Part shown: piece by piece, positions 52,227 to 62,105 of the stretch
How positions within the stretch are numbered: position 1 is the first letter of the stretch
Layout: every line of letters begins with the position of its first letter
Made by a program: the position numbers and the translations under genes
NCBI GenBank assembly: GCA_014380365.1
Contig: JACMJZ010000004.1
Coordinates: 1-64,000 of the forward strand
Length of the DNA: 64,000 bases
Reading direction: 5' to 3'
DNA from: Pyrinomonadaceae bacterium
GTDB taxonomy: Bacteria > Acidobacteriota > Blastocatellia > Pyrinomonadales > Pyrinomonadaceae
The notes under the pieces: model-generated
What the model saw: only the letters and a program-made list of their open reading frames with translations
Database searches by the model: none
Told to the model about the DNA's origin: nothing

Positions 52227-54511
52227 GACCGCAAATAAACAGCACTGCCCGCAGATCACTATTGGCAGTCGCCTTACTAGTCGTGATTCTACTGCAGTCG
52301 CCGATCTCTTTCGCTTGCGGTCCGTACACGCTGAGCTCAGTTTTTACATTCAAGGTTCACCCTGAATATCCGCTGGAGAAGTTTGCCCAGGGTGAAATTG
52401 GCACCGTCCAGCCCTCCTACGCGCGGTCGTATCTTTTCGTCGCCTATCGATATTTTAACGGCGGAACGTTTAGTCCAACTGAACAGCGAGCGCTCGTCGA
52501 TCTCTGGAAAGATCGTTTGGACTTCAGGTGGACACCGGGCGACGAGAACTGGGTGAAAGGCTGGCAGGACGCAAGACAAAAGGCGCTGGCTGGCCCGGCG
52601 CCGGCGATTGATGTTTACCGCAACCGGGAGAAACCAAATCAATATGAGTCCTATTTGAATTGCCAGCAGGACGCGTTCGAGACTGCCGCGGCCACCGTTG
52701 AAGACAGAATAAGAAAACTTGGCGCTGAAAACCCCGCGCTGAAGCAGTGGGTCGAGGCGCAGGATCAGGTGTTTGCCAATTGCGCAAAGGGACAAGACAT
52801 TCCGGTTGCGCTGCCGGCAGACGCTGACGCGTTACTGCGCGCCGACCGTGATTATCAGATCGCCGCCGCGAATTTCTATGCAGGCAATTTCGATGTTGCC
52901 CGGACCCAGTTCGATTCGATTGCGCGCGACGCAAAGTCGCCCTGGCGCGCCGGCGCTCCTTACATGGGCGCGCGCACGCTGTTGCGCAAAGCCAGTCTCG
53001 GCCCGGAAGAAACAAAGAACGCCGCCCTGGTGGAGTCAGAGGAGCGACTCAATAAGATAATAAAGACCCCGGAACTGGCATCGTCGCACGCCGCTGCAAG
53101 GCGACTCCTAAATCTGGTGGGGATTCGTCTGCATCCTGAAGCCAGACTACATGAGTTGGGACTTTCGCTCGCGAGCAAGACTGAGCTTGCGAGCTTGAAA
53201 CAAGATCTGTGGGACTACACCATTCTGCTGGACAAGTTTGTGGGTGACGGTGAAGCTCACCATCAAAAGGCCACGCCAGTCAATTTGCAGGGCGACGATC
53301 TGACTGATTGGATTACCACCTTGCAGTCGGACAAGACGGAAGCGCTCGATCATTCAGTAGAGCGCTGGCAGGCCACGTCTTCGGTGGTCTGGCTTGTAGC
53401 GGCACTTTCGAAAGTCGCACCTCAACATGCAAAGGCGGCCATGCTGCAGGCTGCTGCCGCAAGGCTCCTTCCCTCCTCCCCGGCATTCGCGACGGCTTCC
53501 TTTCATGACGTGCGTTTGGACATTGCTTCCGGACGAATTCTCGAGGCCCGCGCCAAACTAGATGATTTACTCCGCAAAGATCGCGCCCTTTTCAATCGCT
53601 CATCTCGGAATCTGCTGCACAAGCAGCGCATGATTATCTCCAGCAGCCTCGACGATTTCATCGAACACGCCCAACGGCTCCCGGCGGGCTTCGCCTGGGA
53701 TGAAAGCAACCGCGAGATTCCCGTGGAGGAGGCAGAATTCGGCGAGGAACTGAAGTCTCTTCAAGGCAAGCCCCTGTTTGATTCTGATGCCACCGAAATT
53801 CTCAATCGAAGAATGCCGCTCGCGCTTCTCAGTCAGGCCGCTATCAATAGTCGTCTGCCGGAGCATTTGAGACGTGATGTGACTCAGGCAGTTTGGCTGC
53901 GGGCAGTGCTGCTGGGCGACGCGAGAACTGCCGCAGCGCTGGTGCCAAAGTTGAAAACCCTCGTTCCGGAGATGGCTTCCCTGCTGGATGAGTACGTCAA
54001 AGCTCGCGAGCCTGCAGCGAAGAAGTTCCTGGCTATTTACATCTGGCTGAAATTTCCCGGCCTCGAACCGGTAATCGATACCGGAGTCGGGCGGGCCTCG
54101 CTGGCCGAACAGGATTCCTACCGAGACAACTGGTGGTGCACTGCTGCATTCTCGGCGGAGACTAATGCGACCGAAGAGAACAAAGCCTTGCCGCTGCGAG
54201 TCACTCCCGAGGAAAGCGTTCCGGCCTTTCTCACCGCAGCACAGACAGCCGCCGGCGAGAAGGAATATGCGATGCTCGCCGCCTTCGGCGCCGCACCCAA
54301 TTACCTCTCGCGCGAGGTGATCGAGTGGGCAACAAAGAACCCTGGCGATCGTCGTGTTCCTGAAGCGCTGCATCTGGCCGTAAAGACAAGTCGCTACGGC
54401 TGCACTGATAAGCAAACCGGCAAGTGGTCTAAGGCAGCGCATGATTTCCTTCATCGGCGGTATCCGAATAACCATTGGACGAAACAGACGCCCTACTGGT
54501 TCAAGGATTGA
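52223..54511 (+). CDS. Large secreted alpha-helical protein coupled to DUF3142
   Basis: 762 residues, family not recognised. A signal peptide (LLAVALLVVILLQSPISFAC) ends at FACGP. A conserved-looking start, CGPYTLSSVFTFKVHPEYPL, is followed by long helical, TPR/solenoid-like stretches, for example DRDYQIAAANFYAGNFDVAR. About residues 400-500 include SSVVWLVAALSKVAPQHAKA. Similar proteins accompany DUF3142 genes in other acidobacteria to my recollection, unverified. The 4-bp overlap implies a fixed ratio of the two products and a joint extracytoplasmic function. Confidence 0.7.
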   Translation: MRPQINSTARRSLLAVALLVVILLQSPISFACGPYTLSSVFTFKVHPEYPLEKFAQGEIGTVQPSYARSYLFVAYRYFNGGTFSPTEQRALVDLWKDRLDFRWTPGDENWVKGWQDARQKALAGPAPAIDVYRNREKPNQYESYLNCQQDAFETAAATVEDRIRKLGAENPALKQWVEAQDQVFANCAKGQDIPVALPADADALLRADRDYQIAAANFYAGNFDVARTQFDSIARDAKSPWRAGAPYMGARTLLRKASLGPEETKNAALVESEERLNKIIKTPELASSHAAARRLLNLVGIRLHPEARLHELGLSLASKTELASLKQDLWDYTILLDKFVGDGEAHHQKATPVNLQGDDLTDWITTLQSDKTEALDHSVERWQATSSVVWLVAALSKVAPQHAKAAMLQAAAARLLPSSPAFATASFHDVRLDIASGRILEARAKLDDLLRKDRALFNRSSRNLLHKQRMIISSSLDDFIEHAQRLPAGFAWDESNREIPVEEAEFGEELKSLQGKPLFDSDATEILNRRMPLALLSQAAINSRLPEHLRRDVTQAVWLRAVLLGDARTAAALVPKLKTLVPEMASLLDEYVKAREPAAKKFLAIYIWLKFPGLEPVIDTGVGRASLAEQDSYRDNWWCTAAFSAETNATEENKALPLRVTPEESVPAFLTAAQTAAGEKEYAMLAAFGAAPNYLSREVIEWATKNPGDRRVPEALHLAVKTSRYGCTDKQTGKWSKAAHDFLHRRYPNNHWTKQTPYWFKD

Positions 54512-54517
54512 TTGATG

Positions 54518-54566
54518 AGGCACGGGCGTCCCGTTCGTGAATCACGCGCAAGATGCGCCTGCCACG
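54518..54566. repeat. Family C inverted repeat
   Basis: AGGCACGGGCGTCCCGTTCG faces ATCACGCGCAAGATGCGCCT with a closing GCCACGG. It follows the large secreted-protein stop codon by 6 bp. Confidence 0.75.
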
Positions 54567-54609
54567 GTGAAATTAGAATGCAAGAAATCTCCAGTTGAAA
54601 GTGATTCAA

Positions 54610-56691
54610 GTGACTGAACCAATTCATACCAATCGCCTGATCAAAGAAACCAGCCCGTACCTTTTGCAACATGCGCACAATCCCGTGGATTGGTATCCAT
54701 GGGGGACGGAAGCCTTTGAAGTTGCACAACGCGAGCAGAAGCCAGTTTTGTTAAGCGTTGGCTATTCTGCGTGCCATTGGTGCCACGTGATGGAGCACGA
54801 GTCGTTTGAGAACGAAGCGATCGCTAAGCTGATGAACGAGAATTTCGTCAGCATTAAAGTTGACCGCGAAGAGCGGCCGGACGTGGATCACATCTACATG
54901 AACGCGGTCCAACTGATGACACAGCGCGGCGGCTGGCCGATGACCGTCTTCTTAACGCCTGATGCTGTTCCCTTTTACGCAGGGACGTATTTCCCTCCGG
55001 AAGACCGTTACAACATGCCTGGCTTTCCCCGAGTTCTGATCAGCATGGCGGATGCTTTTCGCGAGCGCCCGGAGGATATTACCGAGACTGCCACTTCGAT
55101 TCTCAGCGAGTTGCAGCGTTCGTCTGCGGGAGGAGAGTCAAATGAACTGCTCTCCACCGATCTTCTGGACGAGGCTTACCGGGGAATAATCAGGAGCTAC
55201 GATCCAACGAACGGTGGCTTTGGCAGCGCGCCAAAGTTTCCACCGGCTATGACTCTGGAGTTTCTGCTTCACACCTACTATCGCACCGGCGAGCCGCAGG
55301 CCCTGGAGATTGTCAGGCACACTTGTCGCAAGATGGCAGAGGGCGGCATCTACGATCATCTCGGAGGCGGTTTTCATCGTTACTCCACGGATGCTAAGTG
55401 GCTCGTGCCGCATTTCGAGAAGATGCTGTACGACAACGCGCTGCTTTCCCGCCTCTATCTTCACTATTACCAAATCAGCAAAGACGAGAAGGCACGCTCG
55501 GTGGCGGAGGGCATCCTGGATTACGTCGTCCGGGAAATGACCGACCAGCTCGGCGGCTTTTACTCAACGCAGGATGCTGATTCGGAAGGTGTCGAGGGGA
55601 AGTTCTTCGTCTGGAGTGCAGAAGAAATTAAGGCTTTACTGGGCGAACGCGACGCTGATCTTTTTTCCGCCTACTACAACGTCACTGAAGCAGGTAACTT
55701 CGAAGAGGCGAACATTCTCAACGTCACTCGCGATCTGTCGGAAGTGGCGGCAAGCAAGAACGTGACTTCTGAGGTACTCCGCCAAACTCTTGATAACGGC
55801 CGGACGAAACTCATTGAAGCGCGTGAGAAGCGCGTGAAGCCTGGTCGCGATGAAAAGATTCTCACCGCCTGGAATGGTCTCATGCTGGCCAGCTTTGCCG
55901 AAGCTGCGGCAATTCTGAATCGCCCCGACTATGAACAAATCGCAAAACGAAACGCCCGGTTTGTGCTCGACAACCTCAAACGAAACGGATTGCTGCTGAG
56001 AACTTACAAGGAAGGCCAGGCCAAACTAAACGCATACCTGGAAGACTACGCGTTCTTCATCGATGGTTTAGTAACGCTCTATGAAACGACGGGCGAGCTC
56101 GAGTGGTTTAAGGAAGCTTGTGCGTTGACCGATACAATGATTGCTGAATTCTGGGATGATGAAGAGGGCGGTTTCTTCTTCACCGGACAGAGTCACGAAA
56201 CGTTGATCGTGCGCGCAAAAGACTTCTTCGATAACGCCACGCCGTCAGGTAACTCCGTTGCGGCTGAAACTCTTTTTCGCCTCGGCCTGCTGGCAAGTAA
56301 TCGCGACTATCAAAGACGCGCCGTCACGTTACTCCGTCTTACGACGACAGCGGTCCGTCGCTATGCTCCTGGTTTTGGTCGAATGCTGTGCGCTTTCGAT
56401 TTCCATTTGGGAACGGTCCGTGAGATTGCGATCATGGGAACTCGCGGATCCGCGGACACGGCGGCGTTGATGCAGGAGGTATGGAGACCATATCTCCCGA
56501 ATCGAGTTGTTGTTCAGGCGTCCCCTTCCGATACTGAAGCCGCCAGCCTCATTCCCCTGCTTCGCGATCGACCTCAAATAAATGGGGCAGCCGCAGCCTA
56601 CGTCTGCGAAAACTTTACCTGCCAGAAACCAGCGACTAACGCCAGAGATCTCGCCTCTCAGTTGCAACACCAGACGGCGGGCGCAGGCTGA
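54610..56691 (+). CDS. Thioredoxin-domain protein of the YyaL/SPATA20 family
   Basis: About 693 residues; GTG at 54610 is taken as start, with TTG 54595 or GTG 54601 as alternatives. The N-terminal thioredoxin-like DUF255 domain (1-165) starts [20 protein letters not shown] and carries [19 protein letters not shown] with a CHWC motif. The remainder is an (alpha/alpha)6-barrel with [20 protein letters not shown] and [16 protein letters not shown]. Function is unknown although the family is conserved from bacteria to man. Confidence 0.9.
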   Translation: MTEPIHTNRLIKETSPYLLQHAHNPVDWYPWGTEAFEVAQREQKPVLLSVGYSACHWCHVMEHESFENEAIAKLMNENFVSIKVDREERPDVDHIYMNAVQLMTQRGGWPMTVFLTPDAVPFYAGTYFPPEDRYNMPGFPRVLISMADAFRERPEDITETATSILSELQRSSAGGESNELLSTDLLDEAYRGIIRSYDPTNGGFGSAPKFPPAMTLEFLLHTYYRTGEPQALEIVRHTCRKMAEGGIYDHLGGGFHRYSTDAKWLVPHFEKMLYDNALLSRLYLHYYQISKDEKARSVAEGILDYVVREMTDQLGGFYSTQDADSEGVEGKFFVWSAEEIKALLGERDADLFSAYYNVTEAGNFEEANILNVTRDLSEVAASKNVTSEVLRQTLDNGRTKLIEAREKRVKPGRDEKILTAWNGLMLASFAEAAAILNRPDYEQIAKRNARFVLDNLKRNGLLLRTYKEGQAKLNAYLEDYAFFIDGLVTLYETTGELEWFKEACALTDTMIAEFWDDEEGGFFFTGQSHETLIVRAKDFFDNATPSGNSVAAETLFRLGLLASNRDYQRRAVTLLRLTTTAVRRYAPGFGRMLCAFDFHLGTVREIAIMGTRGSADTAALMQEVWRPYLPNRVVVQASPSDTEAASLIPLLRDRPQINGAAAAYVCENFTCQKPATNARDLASQLQHQTAGAG

Positions 56692-56696
56692 AATAT

Positions 56697-56765
56697 TTTG
56701 GAGTACCGCTTCAGGCGGTCTTGCCTTGTCTGGAAAAGCCCGCCTAAAGGCGATCCTCCAAAACG
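56697..56765. repeat. Inverted repeat TTTTGGAGTACCGC / GGCGATCCTCCAAAA
   Basis: TTTTGGAGTACCGCTTCAGG faces CGCCTAAAGGCGATCCTCCA and a final AAAAC. It begins 5 bp downstream of the YyaL stop codon. Confidence 0.8.
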
Positions 56766-56882
56766 TCAGCGCTTAGCCGCCGTTCCTGGTGCCTCAGCCT
56801 ACCAGCGAGCGATGCGTCTCGAGTCCTGCTCTCCAGTCCCAAACCCTCGGCTTGGCCTAATCGCCAAGAAATAAAGCAAGTA

Positions 56883-56912
56883 TTGACTCGAATCGAGTTA
56901 AAAGGTTATCTT
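56883..56912 (+). promoter_or_regulatory. Probable sigma-70 promoter of the HD-GYP gene with operator-like palindrome
   Basis: A -35 box TTGACT (56883-56888) and a weak -10 box near 56907 (TATCTT) have about 18-bp spacing. The exact palindrome ACTCGAATCGAGT overlaps the -35 and spacer and is a candidate repressor site. Transcription would start about 125 bases before the HD-GYP start codon. Confidence 0.5.
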
Positions 56913-56917
56913 TACTA

Positions 56918-56972
56918 GGTGCCCAACCGCGTTGGCCACCGGCCAACCATGGCGCTCCCCGGGCACAGCGCC
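56918..56972 (+). promoter_or_regulatory. Pseudoknot-capable structured leader RNA upstream of the HD-GYP gene
   Basis: Three stems can be written. GTGCCC (56919-56924) pairs with GGGCAC (56961-56966). GTTGGCC (56931-56937) pairs with GGCCAAC (56941-56947). GGCGCT (56951-56956) pairs with AGCGCC (56967-56972). The GGGCAC strand of the first stem lies in the loop of the third, giving a pseudoknot. It does not match the c-di-GMP-I or -II consensus as I recall them. The rest of the gap (56766-57045) shows no gene. Confidence 0.45.
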
Positions 56973-57045
56973 CCATCTCTCCAGCTATAGATTTCTCGAC
57001 AACCCCGCCGCAAGTTGAGCTTCCGAACAGAGGTCAAGTAAACAA

Positions 57046-59586
57046 ATGAGTGTAAACAGGAATTGGAAGAGCACCGTCCTATTGGCTAGTATTTCCACGC
57101 TCGGATCAATCCTATTGGGCACCGCGCTCATTTCCACGGTGAAGCTGCCTTTTCTTACCAGGGCGGGCTTGCTGCCATGGCTGGTGCTACTTGGCTTAAC
57201 GCTCGGCGCTAGTCGGTTTACCGTCTCCATCAGCAACAGTGTAGGCGTCAACCAAAGTAGGAAATCAGTTGCCGACGCGTTTGTATTCCTGGCTGTAATT
57301 CTCTATGCCGTGCCCCCTGCCGACACGGCGGGCCCGGCCACGCTGCTAGCCGCGATTGTTGGATTCGTCTCGACCTACGGACTGGCCAGCCGACGAGAAT
57401 CCATCGCCACCACAGCTATAGCTGTTATCTCTACGTTCATCTCGGCTTCCTGCTACGGGTTTCTGGCGACAGTTTTTGCGCATGATCTCTCGCGGGAGGC
57501 CGGGCAAGGCCTTCCTCTAAATGTCTTCCTGGTGCCGCTCTGTGTTCTAGCCGTACTTCAATATTTTCTTAGCACCCTGGCAACGCTGCACTTCGTCAAC
57601 ATCGTCGATGGCAGGCCCCGCGTATTGCCTTCGCAGGAAAGCTTGGTCTGGACCTTGACTACCCAAGTCGCGGGTGCTGCTTCCGCAGTGCTTTTCTACT
57701 CAGCTATTAATGGCGGCGGGCTCCCTTACATTCTCCTGGGTCTACTGATCACCGGGCTGGTGCACTTGCTCTACCGGTTTAACGAAAAGCGGTTGAGCGA
57801 AGTCCGACGCGCGGAGGGTGAACAACGAAAGCATGTTGAGGAGATGGCCACGATTCATATGAATACTATCGAGTCGCTGGCTATCGCTATCGACGCGAAG
57901 GACCAAACCACGCATGGTCATGTTCGTCGCACCCAGATTTACGCTTCGGAGATGGGAAAGCTGCTCAACGTTGGCACCCAGGAAATGCGCGCGCTGTTCG
58001 CTGGTGCCTTGTTGCACGACATCGGCAAGCTGGCCGTGCCCGAATACATTCTCAACAAGCCGGGAAAACTAACTGAGTCGGAGTTTGCCAAGATGAAGAT
58101 CCACCCAACGGTTGGCGGAGACATTCTCAGACGAGTTAACTTCCCTTACCCGGTTGAAGACATCGTTCGGTACCACCATGAGAAATGGGACGGCACGGGT
58201 TACCCCAAGGGTCTCAGGAACGAATCCATTCCCCTGGTCGCCCGAATCATCTCGGTTGTGGATTTCTATGATGCCACACGCTGCGACCGTCCCTACCGAA
58301 AAGGAATGAAGCGCGAAGATTCGCTGGCTCTGTTAAGAAACATGGCCGGAAGCGCTTTTGATCCACGCATCGTCGAGAAATTTATTGAGCACGTCGAAGA
58401 CTTCGACAGACTGATAGATGCTGAGGATATCCAGGAGCAAGTAGCTGCGGAACACCCGGCCCATGACTATGAAACTCAGACGGAACCAGATGCCGGCCTT
58501 GCACCTGATCGCATGGGAGCTCCCCACGACGATTCCGGATTCAGGTCGATCACTGAGGCACAACGAGAGGTGTTCGCACTTCACGAGATCGCACAGACTA
58601 TCGGTTCTTCTTTGAACCTGAACGACACCGTAACGCTGGTCTCCAATAAACTTCGGGCCATCGTTCCGTTCGATACGTGCATTATTTTCATTGTCGATGA
58701 AAAATCCGGTAAGGCCGTGGCCGCCCACGTTGCCGGCGAAGATTCGGAATTGTTCAGCCATCGTCGCATGACGGTGGGCGACGGCATCACGGGTTGGGTC
58801 ATCGCCAATGCACGATCTATGTGTAATGCGTCGCCGGAGCTGGATCTGGTAGGCGTTTCGGAAGATATTGCCAAGACCTATCGAGGTGCGCTTGTTTCAC
58901 CCCTGCTTCGCGAGGACGGGGCCTTTGGTGCGATCACTCTCTACTCCAAAAGTCGCTCGTCCTATACGACGGAACACGTTCGCCTGTTGGAGTCCGTCTG
59001 CCAGCATGCGTCCAGCGCGCTCAACAATGCGATGACTTTTGAGAAGACGAAAGAGAGCGCTCTTGTCGATCCACTCACAGAACTTCCCAACGCCCGTGGC
59101 TTCTACATGATGCTCGAGCAACGCATCGCGGAATGCCAGCGCATGGGCAATGAGTCGCTTGCCGTCGTGAGCATGGATGTGGACGACTTCAAGGGGATCA
59201 ACGATCAATACGGCCATGCGATCGGCGACCGCGTCCTTGCCAGCGTCGCGGCAGTAATGCGCAAGGAACTAAGGCAGATGGATATTCTGACGCGTTACGC
59301 CGGCGATGAGTTTGTCGCCATCATGCCGATGGCTTCCAGCCAAATGGCCGTGATCGTGGGCGAGCGAATCAGAAAGGCCGTCGAGACACAAAAATTCTCT
59401 GTCCGAACAGGCTCGGTTATTCAAGTTGGGTTGAGCATCGGCGTCGCTTGCTTTCCAGACGACGGCGAAACAACGGAGGAGCTGCTCACCGCTGCGGCCA
59501 AAGGGATGCAGGGCAACAAGCATTCGCGGAAAACCGTCATCTCCCTGACCAACGCCCCCGTCACCAATCTGGACGCGTTTAGATAG
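57046..59586 (+). CDS. Membrane protein with HD-GYP, GAF and GGDEF domains
   Basis: 846 residues. Six to eight membrane helices (about 10-245) lead into an HD-GYP domain: HD at 324-325 in LLHDIGKLAVPE, HHEKWDGTGYPKG at 377-389 giving the family's DGTGYP. A GAF domain spans about 530-670. A C-terminal GGDEF domain has an AGDEF active-site variant in LTRYAGDEFVAIMP. HD-GYP enzymes hydrolyse cyclic di-GMP and GGDEF enzymes make it, so both activities may be combined. The AGDEF variant is active in some enzymes. Regulated by the promoter and leader upstream. Confidence 0.92.
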   Translation: MSVNRNWKSTVLLASISTLGSILLGTALISTVKLPFLTRAGLLPWLVLLGLTLGASRFTVSISNSVGVNQSRKSVADAFVFLAVILYAVPPADTAGPATLLAAIVGFVSTYGLASRRESIATTAIAVISTFISASCYGFLATVFAHDLSREAGQGLPLNVFLVPLCVLAVLQYFLSTLATLHFVNIVDGRPRVLPSQESLVWTLTTQVAGAASAVLFYSAINGGGLPYILLGLLITGLVHLLYRFNEKRLSEVRRAEGEQRKHVEEMATIHMNTIESLAIAIDAKDQTTHGHVRRTQIYASEMGKLLNVGTQEMRALFAGALLHDIGKLAVPEYILNKPGKLTESEFAKMKIHPTVGGDILRRVNFPYPVEDIVRYHHEKWDGTGYPKGLRNESIPLVARIISVVDFYDATRCDRPYRKGMKREDSLALLRNMAGSAFDPRIVEKFIEHVEDFDRLIDAEDIQEQVAAEHPAHDYETQTEPDAGLAPDRMGAPHDDSGFRSITEAQREVFALHEIAQTIGSSLNLNDTVTLVSNKLRAIVPFDTCIIFIVDEKSGKAVAAHVAGEDSELFSHRRMTVGDGITGWVIANARSMCNASPELDLVGVSEDIAKTYRGALVSPLLREDGAFGAITLYSKSRSSYTTEHVRLLESVCQHASSALNNAMTFEKTKESALVDPLTELPNARGFYMMLEQRIAECQRMGNESLAVVSMDVDDFKGINDQYGHAIGDRVLASVAAVMRKELRQMDILTRYAGDEFVAIMPMASSQMAVIVGERIRKAVETQKFSVRTGSVIQVGLSIGVACFPDDGETTEELLTAAAKGMQGNKHSRKTVISLTNAPVTNLDAFR

Positions 59587-59589
59587 TCA

Positions 59590-59692
59590 TTGTGGCGCAC
59601 GCATCCTGCGCGTGATTCACGTGCCCGTACCATCTCCTATTTTTGTGGCACGCGCATCTTGCCCAGGGTCACGGGCAGGATGCCCGTGCCAC
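59590..59692. repeat. Two family C inverted repeats
   Basis: TGTGGCGCACGCATCCTGCG plus GTGATTCAC is followed by TTGTGGCACGCGCATCTTGC and the inverted ACGGGCAGGATGCCCGTGCC. The element starts 4 bp after the HD-GYP stop codon. Confidence 0.8.
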
Positions 59693-59716
59693 TTCTTCTT
59701 GTTAACCAGCTTCGTT

Positions 59717-59746
59717 TTGCGCGTCGTTGCAAACCTCGCGTATAAT
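59717..59746 (+). promoter_or_regulatory. Probable sigma-70 promoter of the pdh genes
   Basis: A perfect TATAAT (59741-59746) with a weak -35 TTGCGC (59717-59722), 18-bp spacing. It places transcription start about 82 bp upstream of pdhA. Confidence 0.5.
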
Positions 59747-59834
59747 CCCGGCGATAAAACAACAGCCAACACATTCGAATTTCTGACAGAAGCCGCCATT
59801 ATGGGCGGTTCATTATTCAGAGGAACGCCAAAGA

Positions 59835-60983
59835 GTGGCAAAGTCGAGCGACGAAATGAGAAAGCGAGCGCCAGAGCCTTCCCGTCGGCAAGCTGGCGAC
59901 AAAAGCGTTGCCGTCATCGATGAAGAGCCGGGCGAGGCGATCGACTCTCCGAGCCTCGATCAGGAGGCCGTGAAAGAAGCTCAAAAGGAGCGGCTCTCAG
60001 GGTTAGATCGAGCGACTCTTATCGGCATCTACCACGAAATGGTGCTGGTTCGTCGCTTCGAAGAGAAAGCCGCGGAAGCGTATAGCAGCGGAAAGATTGG
60101 TGGCTTTTGTCATCTCTACATTGGTCAGGAGGCCGTGGCCATTGGTGCGATATCGGCAATTCGCAAGGACGACTATGCACTGACCAGCTATCGCGAACAC
60201 GCGCATGCAATCGCCAAAGGGATGACTCCGGAGTCAGTCATGGCCGAACTCTACGGCAAGGCCGGCGGTTGTTCTAAGGGCAAGGGCGGCTCGATGCACA
60301 TGTTCGACCGAGAAGTAAACTTCCTGGGCGGGCACGGGATTGTCGCCGGCCAGATTCCGCTGGCAACCGGTGTGGCTTTCGCGACGAAGTACAAGGGCAC
60401 TGACCAGGTCACGCTTTGCTTTTTTGGTGAAGCGGCGGTCAATCAGGGAGCCTTTCACGAGTCGCTCAACATGGCCCAGCTTTGGAAGCTGCCCTGTATT
60501 TACATCTGCGAAAACAATCAGTATGGAATGGGCACGTCGCTGAAGCGCGCAATGTCATTCCAGGACATCGCGGAGAAGGCCCGTGCCTATGAGATAGCTG
60601 CGGAGTTTGTTGACGGTATGGATGTGCTGGCCGTGCGCGAGGCTACCCAGAGAGCTGTCGAGCGCGCGCGTAAAGACTATTTGCCGACGCTTCTGGAGGT
60701 TCGCACATATCGTTTCATGGGCCACTCGATGTCGGATCCGGGAAACTATCGCACGCGAGCCGAGATCGAACAGCACCAGGAGCGTGATCCGATCAAGCTC
60801 TTTGCAGCCAGTCTGAAGGAAGAAGGCGTGCTAAGTGACGCGGAGTTCAAAGAGATCGAAGCGAAAGTCAAAGAACAGGTCGAGCGCGCCGTCCAGTTTG
60901 CGGAAGACAGCCCCCTTCCCGCTGCGGAAGAATTGTTCACCGACGTTTATGCGAACCCGATCGTTCCGGGCAAAAGAGATTAA
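59835..60983 (+). CDS. pdhA: Pyruvate dehydrogenase E1 component, alpha subunit
   Basis: 382 residues. GTG start at 59835 with AGAGGA about 12 bases upstream; an ATG at 59856 is an alternative. The thiamine diphosphate site spans LCFFGEAAVNQGAFHESLNM to ICENNQYGMGT: the usual GDG is GEA here, with the distal NN kept. The phosphorylation-loop-like YRFMGHSMSDPGNYR is present. With PdhB it decarboxylates pyruvate and transfers the acetyl group to the lipoyl domain of PdhC. About 55 extra N-terminal residues precede the conserved core. Confidence 0.93.
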   Translation: MAKSSDEMRKRAPEPSRRQAGDKSVAVIDEEPGEAIDSPSLDQEAVKEAQKERLSGLDRATLIGIYHEMVLVRRFEEKAAEAYSSGKIGGFCHLYIGQEAVAIGAISAIRKDDYALTSYREHAHAIAKGMTPESVMAELYGKAGGCSKGKGGSMHMFDREVNFLGGHGIVAGQIPLATGVAFATKYKGTDQVTLCFFGEAAVNQGAFHESLNMAQLWKLPCIYICENNQYGMGTSLKRAMSFQDIAEKARAYEIAAEFVDGMDVLAVREATQRAVERARKDYLPTLLEVRTYRFMGHSMSDPGNYRTRAEIEQHQERDPIKLFAASLKEEGVLSDAEFKEIEAKVKEQVERAVQFAEDSPLPAAEELFTDVYANPIVPGKRD

Positions 60984-60991
60984 TGTGGCGT

Positions 60992-61106
60992 CTATTCATC
61001 TCTGTGATGTCCTCTGCGGCCTCTGTGTCTCTGTGGTGAATCTTGGTTGCGTTTGGTCACCACAGAGACACAGAGAGCACGGAGGTCGCACAGAGAAAGT
61101 CGAAAC
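60992..61106. repeat. Inverted repeat of CACAGAG motifs (family E)
   Basis: ATCTCTGTGATGTCCTCTGC and CTCTGTGTCTCTGTGGTGAA face CACCACAGAGACACAGAGAG. It lies between pdhA and pdhB, within the pdh transcript; folded, it could cause partial termination or protect mRNA ends. Confidence 0.85.
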
Positions 61107-61121
61107 GAGGAAACAGGTTAA

Positions 61122-62105
61122 ATGGCGGTAGTGACCATGCGCGAAGCGCTCAATCAGGCCTTACGTGAGGAGATGCTGCGCGATGAAAACGTTTTCCTGA
61201 TGGGCGAAGAGGTTGCTGCCTATGAGGGCGCGTACAAGGTTACGAAAGGACTCCTGGCGGAGTTGGGAGACAAGCGCGTCATTGACACTCCCATAACCGA
61301 GCTGGGTTTTGCCGGACTCGGCGTCGGCGCCGCGATGGCTGGTTTGCGTCCCATCATCGAGTTCATGACGTTTAACTTCTCAATTCTCGCTACGGATCAG
61401 ATTATCAACTCGGCCGCGAAGATGCTCTACATGTCGGGCGGTCAATTCAAAGTTCCGATCGTGTTTCGCGGTCCCAGCGGATCGGCCTTCCAGGTTAGCT
61501 CGCAACACTCCCAGGCCATTGAATCCTGGTTTTCCTACTTCCCCGGCCTGAAGGTCGTAATGCCGTCCACTCCGGCCGATGCCAAGGGACTGCTCAAGTC
61601 GGCTATTCGTGACGACGATCCCGTAATCTTCATGGAGCAGGAAAGAATGTATGGAAACAAGGGCGAGGTTTCCGATGACGTGGAGTTTACTATTCCCCTG
61701 GGAGTTGCAGACATTAAGCGCGAAGGAACAGACGCCACCATCGTTGCGCGCTCGTTAATGGTGCCAATGGCTTTGAAGGCCGCCGACGTTCTGGAGCAGC
61801 AGGGTGTTTCGTGTGAAGTGATTGACCCCAGGACGATTCGCCCGCTCGACATCGAGACCATTCTCAAGTCGGTTAAGAAGACGAATCGAGTGGTGATTGC
61901 GGAGGAGTCACATCCCTACTTCGGAGTGTCGGCGGAGATCGGCTCGCAAATCATGGAGCGAGCTTTCGACTATCTGGATGCTTCGGTCAGGCGTGTGTCA
62001 GGAGCGGATGTGCCGATGCCCTACGCCAAGAATCTTGAAGAGCTCGCCATCCCTGGCGTGGATCAGATTGTCGCGGCCGTCCGCGAAGTTGCGTATCTGG
62101 ATTAG
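61122..62105 (+). CDS. pdhB: Pyruvate dehydrogenase E1 component, beta subunit
   Basis: 327 residues of the transketolase pyrimidine-binding family. N-terminal VTMREALNQALREEMLRDEN, MGEEVAAYEGAYKVTKGL, DTPITELGFAGLGVGAAMAG and the C-terminal VIDPRTIRPLDIETI are typical. It forms the alpha2-beta2 E1 heterotetramer with PdhA. The repeat region between pdhA and pdhB may reduce coupling, but both remain on one strand with pdhC. Confidence 0.95.
   Translation: MAVVTMREALNQALREEMLRDENVFLMGEEVAAYEGAYKVTKGLLAELGDKRVIDTPITELGFAGLGVGAAMAGLRPIIEFMTFNFSILATDQIINSAAKMLYMSGGQFKVPIVFRGPSGSAFQVSSQHSQAIESWFSYFPGLKVVMPSTPADAKGLLKSAIRDDDPVIFMEQERMYGNKGEVSDDVEFTIPLGVADIKREGTDATIVARSLMVPMALKAADVLEQQGVSCEVIDPRTIRPLDIETILKSVKKTNRVVIAEESHPYFGVSAEIGSQIMERAFDYLDASVRRVSGADVPMPYAKNLEELAIPGVDQIVAAVREVAYLD

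Noticed and set aside
59640-59665. Sigma-54 promoter (TGGCAC...TTGC) in a family C repeat
   Set aside because: The spacing between the two boxes is 7 rather than 5 bases, and the sequence is part of a repeat found at several sites.
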